Shown in pieces: positions 34,873-46,800 of a stretch of DNA of 64,000 nucleotides. Position 1 is the stretch's first letter. Each line of letters starts with the position of its first letter. The stretch is from Haliclystus octoradiatus (Eukaryota > Cnidaria > Staurozoa > Stauromedusae > Haliclystidae): the NCBI GenBank assembly GCA_916610825.1, contig OU744447.1, forward strand, positions 28,842,561 to 28,906,560. The letters are read 5' to 3'. Position numbers and translations under genes: made by a program. Under the pieces are notes generated by a model. That model saw nothing but the letters and a program-made list of their open reading frames with translations, ran no database searches and had not been told where the DNA came from.

Positions 34873-37800
34873 TTGTTATTTGTTATGGATATTTGTTCAT
34901 TTTCTGTGGTGATCTATCGGTCATCTCTATTATCTACTGTATCTTGTCTTTTAGGTATTGTTGTTGAAGATTGTCTCTTGCTTCTGAATATTTTACTGAA
35001 GGGAAATGTTTCAAATCAAACTCTTTACAGGGAAGGAAGGCAAGTGATCAGTAGATTGCTTACAAAATTACTTTCTTGCATTCTGCTAGAACAACAGCCA
35101 CCCTATACCACATCTAATCTAACCTTTCTTTAAGGGTCACTTCATATAGCGCCAAACTTTTCCGTGTTTTGTTGAGCTTAACCAAGTATAGAAAAGCCAG
35201 CTCCCCATTTCTCAGAGCTACTAGCTATCAATCATACCTCACAGCTAGTGTACACTCCTTATTCTCTTCTCTTGAGTCACATAAATGCTTATTGTTTACT
35301 ACTTTGTGTTTTAGCTTTACACAACGCCTGAAGCGTTTCTTTGAATTCAGTAGTGCTGCCTTGACAGGTATGTTGAATTGAGCTGTTTACTTGTAAATTA
35401 ACCCACAATGAAAATCTATAGCAAATTTGTAGATCATATTACATTACAGTTCCGGAACATTGTTTGTTGAAGTAATGTTTCTAATTATTGATCTTAATAG
35501 TTCCTTTCTAATTCAGTAGAGAATTTAAATATTGCAGTGAATTGCAATTTTAGTATTTTTACTATTATTCACGACTTGGTAGAAGGGTAACGCCAATGCA
35601 TTAATGTGTTTGTTTACAGATGAAGCAGGATGGCAACCAAATAAAATCAACAATGTGCAGAGAATGTTACAGGTAACCTTTTGCTGTTTCTGCTCTGCAA
35701 TGTTATTAATTTATATTCATAATCATTGTTAAATCTTAACATATAAAAAGCTCCTAAAACCGTATGTTCATCCATCAGATCGTCATTAATCAACCAATTG
35801 TTTTGTAAATGGTATTCTAGAATATCACAAAGGTTTTCTGCGATCTGATTGATCGAAAGAGCGTGCATAAAATCCTAGGGTAAAACATGGCTCCGAAAAC
35901 CGGGAAAAACCGCAAGCTTCAAATAGTTTGATCTGTGATAAAATACAGAATTTATAACTTTTTGATAACAATCCAATAAATATCTCAATACTGGCTACAA
36001 TTTACAAAACGACATTTTGCTCAAGATGTTTATATTTATTGAAAAGCGTGGTGAATGAGTTATTGGTCGTGTAACATGCAAAATAAAAACACAGAATGAA
36101 AAAAAATTATAGGCTACGCTGTTTCGAGGTAAACCTTAAATTTAAATAACAATTACTGCATTAATTTGCTAAAGAACTATTGTACCACTTATAATACAGA
36201 CGTTCTTGTATATGTCTTTCTTTATTCAACAATATCTATCTTGTTGTGGGATTCTCTTTGCTTGGTTTATGAATTGAAATCGAATTTTAAATTGTGAATT
36301 CATGAATTGAAAATTTACCGTCGAATGAGACTCCGACATTTGTTTTATTTTAGAAAAGGGTTACCACATGCTTGCAAATATTTGTATTCATATTTACTAA
36401 ATGGCATCCTACTCGGGAAGCTAAAAATCACTCGCTCGGAGCTCGTGATTTTTTAGCGCTTCACTCGTGTCTCCCAACATTTTCTCGTTTAGTAAATATG
36501 AATACAAACACGGCAAGTATGTGGTAACCTTTTATTATTTTAACCGCTGATTTCTGAACAAGGTTTTGACAGAAGTTTTGTTTATATTTTGATTTATCCT
36601 TTTGTGTTGAAATAGAACAAAAATTTTCCATAGCTTTCTTTTGAGGCTCCTGACCCCAAACTTCCAAGAAAAGGTTTTTTCTCTATCCGATTACCATTGC
36701 CACGAATATGCATCATTGGTTCCGTGAGCATCATCATCTCACCCTTGTTCCTCTCCGACTCTTGCTATAATCGGAAGGCAATCTCGACAAGTGTAGACAT
36801 CGAGCTATATCGGGAACTGAATTTTATAAAATGTGACGTTACTCTGTTACATATGAATACATATTTCAATTGGAAATTTAGATAAACTTAAAAAAACGGA
36901 GTATAATGCATGACTTAGATGTACAGTAGTTACAATTTTTCCTACACATCGGACTCTACAATGAAGCCTGGCCGGTACACATTGCAAGCCTGGCCGAATT
37001 TCATAAAGAATTTCCTTTTATCTCAATATTGTTTTAATGATACTGAGTCAGAAACTGTAGTTTTGTGGGAAATCCATTAGCCTTGAACTTTATTTTATCA
37101 CCTATTTTAATTGAAAAACAGGAATTGAATGTGTTATAATTGACTCTAATTGTTCCCTATTTTTGCTTGGGCCTTACTCCTGCATCATGCCCTGGACTTT
37201 GTAATCACCTTTGTTGTTGCTTTTACTAAGGGCCCATGCATGATAAGATTAAATTATAACAATACTGGCAGTAGGTTACTGATCAAAACAAATTAGTACT
37301 GTACACAGTTTATACAGACTTATTTGCTTGATATCCCCTTCTGGTACGGATATAAAGTGGGACATTAAGGGATGTAGGATATTAAGGTGCACATATGACA
37401 CCAACAAATTTTAACACATCCCTTGTGTAAAATTTCCATGAGTTCACGAATAGCTCATGAACTGGGCTGTGAACTTCATGAACTTTCATGAACAGTTCAT
37501 GGACATTTTTTGTGGGTTCATGAACAGTTCATGAACATTCGCGAAGAGTTCATGAACATTCGCGAAGAGTTCATGAACATTCGCAAAGAGTTCATGAACA
37601 CTTCATGAACCGGTTCATGAACTGGTTCATGAATGTGAAATTGCCTGAACAATCATGAACAGTTCATGAATTATTCATGAGCAATTCATGGACTGTTCAT
37701 GAACTTTTGAGAAAATTCATGGACTGTACATGAACTTTTGAGCAAATTCACGTTCATTAACTCATGAACTTTTTTCAGAGTGAAGATTCAGGCAGGTGAA

Positions 37801-40800
37801 CCTAATTGATGAAGAATGGTGAAAAGGATTTTCAATTTGGACCTGTTACCAAGCAGACATATTTTATGCTGAAAGACGGCTATTTTTGATGACAGGTGTT
37901 TGTGATGTGTTTGAGCCTTTATCAGCGAGAAACACCATTCAAACTACTAAATAAGCTGCAAGCATAGCTGACTTGGACGTTTTCATTTTGCACGAAAGGA
38001 GATACAATTTTTTTAAATATCTTTTTTCTACAGTAAGCCCGCTTCTCATTTTGACCATATGTTCTGAATTTGGAAAAAGTGACTGATTAAAAATAGGGTA
38101 TATTCAACATATTCTGCTTTTTGGCTAAACCAGTTTTATGTTTTCAATTCTAGCTGTTACGTGTTTTAGTGTCGCCAGCTAATCCCCCACAAGGGACTTT
38201 GAGTTTTCAAAAAGTGATGAGTCAATGCGGTAAGTGATAATGTTGCCATGGATGCTGTCTCAGACATGAGAAATTTCCACAGATCAGCGAAATTCCTCCC
38301 TTTCTATCCGCTCCAAAACAAGAAAACACTTATATAGCTATTGTTTTGATAGGTTTTCAAGGGTTTTCCTTTTGACTGAACTCTATTCTCATGCATGAAA
38401 GATGTCGCCTAATTCTCTTTACCAACTCAATAGATGTATTAATCATAATAATCAGCTATTAAAATCCCCACCCTTTGGTGGGGTTTTGGGATTGGTGCTT
38501 GGTTGGTGGGAGCTACTCATTCGTTCGTTAGGCAGCTAAACTCGTGCTAACCTGTCTCCACCACTCGAACCAAGCACCGTCACACTGATATTCAGTGGAG
38601 AAATTAAAACTACCCTGTTGAAATAAAGGTTAGACATTCTACATTTTTATACAGAAATATTAACTGAAACATAGACTCTACATTCATCTAATAGCAGTCA
38701 CTATAGTGTCGAACAAAGCCTAGCCTATATGAGACTAAATACCTGCTAACTTATCTAAAGTATAATCAGCAAAGACAGTAATGGAGAGGGCATGTGGGAA
38801 GCAATCGAATCACGACTGTTTCGTGTACGTCTTGACATATTTGCGTTGCGTTTAATTAAATGCGAATTCGTTCGTTCGTTATCGACCTGCTAGCAAGCTA
38901 GCACATGCAAGAATGACTACACCCTTACAGTATCACGAGACTTACCCTCTGTTGTGGAGAAGAGGCTGACCAAGATCACATGATTCCTGGTAATGCAGTG
39001 CACTTATGCCTCGTGGCATCTGATGGCATACATTCAAACGAGGCAATTCCAGCATAATGATTGTACGTAGGATGTACTTCGAACCCCCTCAAAAAGGTCT
39101 GGATTTTAACCTCAACTACATGATATATAGTTACAATTAAAATCCCCACCCTTTGGTGGGGTTTTGGGATTGGTGCTTGGTTGGTGGGAGTTACTCATTC
39201 GTTCGTTAGGCAGCTAAACTCGTGCTAACCTGTCTCCACCAAAATTGGACTCCAAGGTGCTTGGAGAAGAGATACAGGTTCTTATCTGTAGCTCCCACCA
39301 AATTATGCCCAAGCAGCAAGCACAAACATCAAACTGACTTTCTGGAAAAGACATCAAACTATGCCAGAACACTGGAAAAGGTTGAAAGTGATGCTGGTGA
39401 AGTTCTGGTATATAGCAGATACGCTTGGCTATTCCAGCGTCCTAGAGCTTTGATGATATGATCTGGAATGCCATTACGACCAGCCACTGTTGCGGCCCCA
39501 ATTCTGAAACTGTGCGTTGAGAAATTTCCGGGAATTTTGGACTCCACAAAGATAGAGCGCAACCAAGATGACAGACGAAGACGAGACAAGGTATCGCCAG
39601 ATTTATATAAGAAAAGGGGTCCAGCCTTTTCACCACGCTTGAACAGATAAGCAGACATAGCTGCAACAGCACACAGTCTTGATGATCCAAGGCCAATATG
39701 GACATAACATCCTTCACGGAATGAATCAGTTTTGGATGCCTTGATTCTAACTCGCATACAAGTAGGTGTAATGACTGAATCGAAAAACAGATCAGAAAGC
39801 TGCAAATTGATTGCTGAATCAAAACTTTGTAGATTCGGTACGGTGAACTCTGATGACCTGAGGAATCCAAAGTATGCTAGCGTGCATGCAGCCCAAAACA
39901 TTATGTGGTCTTCACATGAGAAATTCAATGACCGATGAATAATTTCCATGAGCGAGTCTGTAATGGGCAGACGAGGTATAGTGCTGTCAAGGTGTGTCTT
40001 TTTAATTCCTTGACAAAGTCGATGGAGGCGTGCACAATTTATTAGTGGGTCTGCAAAACCTTGCTCTAGATGTAATGCTCTTACAGCCGATAGGTAAACC
40101 TTGATTGAAGGTAGCTTGAGTGAATCAGACAAATGAGTCACAAACAAGCATAACATTGACTCAGTAGTGGGACAAGGAGATGAATAGCCATGCTGAGTTG
40201 AGAACACCAGAAAACGATGTTGGGCCGATGAATACGTACGTCTAGTGGAGGGTGCCAGGCTGTTGCATATAAGTTGCTGACATCTTGCTTGCAGTTGATT
40301 TATGCCAGGTCCATCAACAACCGGTTGTCTAGCAGTGTTGGACAGTCTTTGGCAGAGGGTGCCAGTTTGAAGAATACCTGCCAATGAAAGCGAGATAATG
40401 CATCAGCAATCCCGTTGTTGATGCCAGCAATATGCTGTGAAGTGAAAGAAAAATTCTGTTGTGCGGCCACAAATAGTAATTTTCTTAATAGTCGCATGAT
40501 TATAGGAACCTTAGAAGTCCGACAATTGAGAATGTGAACAACTGCTTCGTTGTCGCATCGAAAATTTACATGACAACGGGTCCAGTCTGAACCCCAAATG
40601 TGAGCTGCAACTACAATGGGGAATAGTTCCTTATATGCAATTGATTGCTCTGCTTGATATTTGCTCCAGATTCCATTAAACCAATTTCCTTGGTAGTATG
40701 CACCATAACCCATTGAACCAGAAGCATCAGTAAACAATTCAAATTCAGCGACTGTTGGCATTCCTGGGAACAACCAAAAACTGACGCCATTCCATTGACC

Positions 40801-43800
40801 AAGGAAGTTATGCCACCAAAACAAATCTTGCTTAAACTCGCAATTCAGTCGCACCGGATGAGAGTTTGATCTAAAGGAGCCCAGCAAATTCAACATACGG
40901 CGTATAAAGGTGCGACCAGGCCAAACTACTTTAGCTGCATGGTGTAAATGACCAATAAGAGATTCCAATTCGTTGCGGTTACATCGCCGTTTGGAAACCC
41001 ACGACTCAATCAGAGATTGAAGGTTGGCCAGTTTGTCTGCTGGGAGACAAGCAGTCTGAGTTAGAGAGTCTAGCTCAATGCCTAGTACAACCATCGACGT
41101 AGAAGGTCCTTCACATTTTTTGGAATTGAGTGGTAGGCCCAATTCCCTGCATACCTCTTGTGCTAAATACCATTGGCGAGCACATTGATCTGAATCAGGT
41201 GGCCCTACCATGATAAAGTCGTCCAAATAGTGGACAATATTTGACACATCAAAATGGAATGATAGAATCCATTCGACCGCTTCAGCCACTGCGTTGAAGA
41301 TAAATGGTGCCGATCTCAACCCAAATGGTAGGGTCAAGTCTACAAAGTAATTGCCTCGCCACTTCATACCTAGTAATGCCCGGTCTGTCGGGTGAACTGG
41401 AATATTCCGGTAAGCAGCTTCAACATCGAATTTTGCCATCAGCGCTCCAACCCCAAGGCTTCCTATCATTGAGAGAATCTGGTCTAGCTGGACATAATGC
41501 ATACTAAATTCAGACTTATCAATGCCATCGTTGACGCTAGAGCCACAGGGGGCTGACAAATCTACTATGAGTCGCCATTTTCCTGGTTGATTCTTCTTAG
41601 GAATAACACCAAAGCTACTGACTTGAAGTCCATTGATAGGAGGAATGTTGAAAGGGCCAGCAACTCTTCCTAAGTATACTTCATTGTCCAGATAGTTATC
41701 AATCACTGAAGAATATTTGTGGGCCGAAGCATTATTTTTTTTGGATGACTTGAGACGTTGCATAGGGTTAAAACCCAATCTAAAGCCTTCTCTGATTCCA
41801 CTTATAACGTAAGAAGCAAATAAGGAATTAGGATGAGAGGTCAAATAATAGGCAAAACGATCCACTTGTAAAGGAGTGATTGATGCAATTGAAGGCAAAA
41901 GACTGGCAGCTAGAACAAAAATCAAAACACACTGAGCCACATCCAATAATTCGCTCAATCAACACTGAATAAAAAAAAAAAAAAAAAAAAAAAAAAATTA
42001 CAGATTACGGATATTGGTCCGCTATTCTGTATTCCGTATTTTAATTCAGTGAATCCGTTAAATTTGATTTGGTAAATAAAACTGACAGTACTATTGCACG
42101 CATACATTCCTCGACCTTGGTTTGAAATCGTGACCTTATTGAAGTCGTGATAAACAATGTTTCGGATAATTAAATCGTCACAGTTGAGACACTCAAAAAC
42201 AAAAACAAGACATATTTTATGAATAAGCTCAATGACCAATAACTCGCTTTTTGTAACACATGCCTCGGTTTTCAGACTTATATGGCCACAAACAAGAAAC
42301 TTAGAACAACCCTTCACCGTTTTTTAATGACAATAAATAGACACAAAAAAACACAACGAATTGAATTGAGTGTCAAATAATCATTGAAACACTATGATAA
42401 CATTAAGAAAAGAGTAAATAAGATAAAAACAATTATAAATCCACTAACTACTATTTTGTCAGTGAAGGAAATCAACAGAATAGAAATAAAATAAACAAAC
42501 TAGACCAACATATATATAAGGACTAACGCCGTTGCAACTGCCTGCTGTCGGAAGGCTTGAGAGGTTGTACCAAAGCTGGCACATTAGATTGTTTATTGCA
42601 GTCAACACTTCGATGGCTTTCTGAACATTTTGAACATATATGATTGAATCGGCATACTCCATACCGCGATGAACACCATCCACCGTTCCATGATGTGCAA
42701 ACTCGTAATCCGTTAGTGGTACCTCGTGGTTCTGCACCTCTTGTAGCTGTACCACCTTTTTCCGAACGCGTGTGGTCTGGTCGAGAGCGAACAACAGCTC
42801 CAGCAGTATGGTACGTGTATAATTGATGGTTGATTAGAGACCAATCTGATTGTTGACTAGCTGCAGCGTGTTGTCGAAAGGCTGTATCATAGGACAACCA
42901 CGCCCAGCAATTGAATTGGCGGAATAGCCGGATTATGACAAGTTTATAAGACGATACGTCCTTCCATCGTCCAGGGCAATAAGTGGTTAGTACTGACATA
43001 AATATTGTGAAAGCTTCCACCCAGCTGATAATATCGTCAATCTTTCGACGATTTGATTTTGGCTTACCAATTAAAATAGCTAGACCGTCCATAACTAATT
43101 GTGGCTCTGTCTCAACGTCAACCACCGAAGGCGACAATAGTTCAGATAGCTCTATGAAGCGACCATTGACTATCTGACCAACCAGCTTAGCTGGAATTGG
43201 CGAGTAACCTGGACCAATAATATAAGGTTGAAAGACCTGTGGCAGCGTAGGCAATAGGCTGCTGGTGATTGGTGTCGTAGTATCCAGTGATGCAGATGTA
43301 CCAGATAAATAAGTGGCAGCTGCAACGGCGTCTCCGCTAGACAACGGCATAGAAAAAGTATTCACAAAAGAGGGCATAGACAATAAACCTGACGTACCTG
43401 GATTAACGCTGGCATTTGCAGTTGGTAAATGTGCCGATGGTGCGCTTACCGGAGCCGATGGTGATGGTCTACTAGCTGCCATTACAGCTTGTGCCACGTC
43501 GTTAACAAAATCCTGGCGTTGTTGAGGGTCTTCAAACATACCACTCGGAAAAGGAACTTCTGAAGTGACTTGAGGAGACGTAACCAAAGATGATCTTGAT
43601 TCCGGTATCACATAAGGCATTGAAGCAATCGAATCACGACTGTTTCGTGTACGTCTTGACATATTTGCGTTGCGTTTAATTAAATGCGAATTCGTTTGTT
43701 CGTTATCGACCTGCTAGCAAGCTAGCACATGCAAGAATGACTACACCCTTACAGTATCATGAGACTTACCCTCTGTTGTGGAGAAGAGGCTGACCAAGAT

Positions 43801-46800
43801 CACATGATTCCAGGTAATGCAGTGCACTTATGCCTCGTGGCATCTGATGGCATACATTCAAACGAGGCAATTCCAGCATAACGATTGTACGTAGGACGTA
43901 CTTCGAACCCCCTCAAAAAGGTCTGGATTTTAACCTCAACTACATGATATATAGTTACAATAAAATATCATAAATATTTACAACATTTCATAATAAAGTT
44001 ATTTTATCTTCAGGCACTCAAAATGAGCAGCGTCCGACAAAGTCCGGAAACTTGGAAACCTAGTTTGCGGAAGGCTAGAAAAATTCAGAGGGTTAGCCAA
44101 AATGTTGGATATAAAGCTAAAATAAAGCTGCGATTTTACGCTTTTATGTTAGTAAAATTACTTAAACATTTTTTTCTCGTTTATCTAACAATATACGGTT
44201 TGTGGAAGGTAAAACATTTTGTCGGACCCTGAAAATGAGATTTGATTTAAAATTAATAGAATAAATTAATAAATAATAGAATAGGCTTATAGAATAATTG
44301 TTTTGTGTTAAATAGTTTAGAAAATAGTGATACACAAAATACAGAAATCACATCTTGAGAGAAAAATATATAGTCTACGGATACAATATAAGGGTAATGA
44401 ATCTGGAAATGATAATTACTGCTACCGATACTTAAAAAGGTCATCTCCTGCACACCTGAGATCTCAGGAGATCTGATCAGATTTCATTATAATTAAAACT
44501 ATCATTCTCATTATTGTTCAGCAGTTGTTATTGTTTTATCAAGCTTGTAATGTTGTATCAGTGAACTATATATCTCTTTTTATACTGTGGTTTCTGTACG
44601 GGCCACCCATGAAGTATGTAATCAGTTAGAGGAAAGAGGCTAGGGAATCATGCCATAAACGTACAACTGTGTATAGGGGATGAGGTGTCAATCATCACAA
44701 GTATGTACGCTTTGTCATTGTCTCTGTACTTCTTTTTGAAAGATTATAGATGCTACTAATTATCAGTTTGTAAATGATTGAATTGTTTTTTATAGTAAAA
44801 ATGTTAATATAAATTGATTGGTTACCCAAGAAGGACATATCTTTATTACAACTTTGGTTGACAGATTACCTATTAAAAGTTCATTTTCTTTAACAGAAAA
44901 ATCAACAAAAACAAGATTCATAAAAGCGGGGATGGGTGACAAAAATATTTAGTATGTATGTAAAAGGGGGAGTCATCGAGCGTACAGCTGAGTACATACT
45001 GTATGGGTGACCTCTTAACTCTTATTGTAGAAAAATGTCAATGTAGTAATGGTCACACATATAGCAGTATAAATATTGCATAAGCCTCCGATCATAAGAT
45101 TATTTTAAAATGTTAGAAATCTCTCTCAGCGTGCTAAACTTTATCGTTTACTTTTCGTTCACTGCTATTTAATTAATGTGTGTGTGTGCACATGTGCAGG
45201 TTTTTCACTTTTACTTGTGGGGGATAAATCACTATGCGTTGAATCTATATCATTTTTATCATCAATTTAGGTCTTCTCAAATGTCTCTGTGATATTCTTA
45301 TGGCCAGTGGCATTCCACCAGATATTCTAACTGAGGTACTACATACATATTTTCACAACGGTTCTACAGTCCATATTTGTATATATAAAATAGAAAGGGC
45401 ACAATGGAGGACCACCCATGTGAAAAAATATATGAGTCATAAACAAGTTTCCTGGAACAGTCATTAACATAAAATTGCCCAAATATTTATTAATATTTCT
45501 TGCAGTGTACGGGAAAAGTCGGGATCCCGGTGAACTAAATTGATCAAAAATCGGAATTTTGTAAAACAAATTAAGTAGAATCTCTATGGACATTCTGACT
45601 TAACTCTTACAATTCCAAAGCTAGATGCCACTATTTTTTGGTTTATGTAGCAAAAGTTTGAGTTTCTGTCCCAGTTGATGTCTCTTGGATTCCACTGAAA
45701 TTTGATGTTGTTTTAATTAAGACATTTATTGATTCTTTCGTTATGTTCTGCGGGCAAAATTACAAAGAAATTTTTAGAAAATAAATCGAGAAATAAAAAT
45801 TCTGGAAGGTAAAACCTTTTCTTGGATCCTGATTTCATGAACTGTTCACAAACCTTTAATTAACCTTTAATTTAAGGGGTGATTAGCTCAGTTGGCAGAG
45901 CAACCGAACTTCAGATCGTATTATATCTGATCGACTGTGGTTCAAATCCCCCTCAGGTCAACTCAGCCTTGACTTTATCTGAAAAATCAAATGAGTACCA
46001 TCTAAGGATGGCGGATGGAATGGTTCAGAAGGAATTGCATTGTGAGTAGCTGCGGCGCATCGTTGCGCATTGACAATCAAGGCCTATCTGCCATGAAATC
46101 TGTTGAAATTGATCTGCAGTGTCGCGGCTGAGATCTAAGGAGCGTTTAACATCATTGCTCTTAGCGAAAAGAGCCACTCCTCTAGAAATAGAGGAGTGGT
46201 ACGGGTGCCTTTGGTAGGGCGACACCGTCCACATTACTTTTTTTTTTTTTAATTAACTGTTTATGAGAAGTTCATTAACAATTGGGCAATTTCATTCTCA
46301 TAAACTCATAAAATTTTCTACAGGGGCACACCATACTTATCAAATTTCCAGGGCTGTTTTCAGGCAAATGCACAGTAAACATATGGCTACAGTCAAACAC
46401 CTGCAGAAAAATTTGTTGAGTTCATGATCTGTTCATGAACACCTTTTAAACAGTTCATGGATAGTTCATGAACTAGTTAATGAATGTTAAATAGCCCAAT
46501 TTTCACAAACTTTTTCATAACCAGTTCATGAAAATTGTGCCATTTAACTTTCATGAAAATTGGGCCATTTAACGTTCATGAAAATCGGGCCGTTTAATGT
46601 TCATGAAAATTGGGCCATTTACGTTCATGGACTCAGTTTTAACATGAAGCTATCATAGACCATTAGATTGGAAATGAGAATCAAAACAACAACAAATTGG
46701 TAAAATTAAATCAATCTCATCTAAACAATTACAATGACGTCGCAATAGTTCAAGTACATTATTTCGTTTCTTACAACACTTTTGTAAATTAACCACATTT

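Larger units (their letters stand above)
38458..43961 (-). mobile_element. Ngaro-like tyrosine-recombinase (DIRS-order) retrotransposon, nearly complete
   Basis: In the minus sense the order is A1 (43961-43622), gag, reverse transcriptase/RNase H, tyrosine recombinase, B1 (39240-39136), A2 (39137-38798), a roughly 235 bp spacer, and B2 (38562-38458). A1 and A2 are each 340 bp with about five differences. B1 and B2 are 105 bp with one. This A1...B1-A2-B2 arrangement is the split-direct-repeat pattern known for Ngaro elements. These copy through RNA and insert by recombinase rather than integrase, so no target duplication is expected. The near-identical repeats suggest a fairly recent insertion into USO1 intron 12, antisense to USO1. 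Confidence 0.88.

Noticed and set aside
34804..35133. 109-codon ORF spanning USO1 exon 9
   Set aside because: It reads through (TA)n and intron sequence; only 34955-35039 is coding.
37430..37772. CRISPR-like array
   Set aside because: Repeats are short palindromes with irregular or no spacers in an animal intron; this is a minisatellite.
41955..42317. 120-codon minus-strand ORF between gag and pol of the Ngaro-like element
   Set aside because: It ends in the homopolymer run, has no motif, and is in a different frame from pol.
44023..44232. 69-codon ORF starting just right of the Ngaro element
   Set aside because: Short, no motif, lies in a USO1 intron, composition like intronic DNA.
45876..45960. 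Functional tRNA gene
   Set aside because: The A and B boxes belong to a repeated roughly 360 bp SINE with extra bases in the anticodon arm; it is not a proper cloverleaf tRNA.
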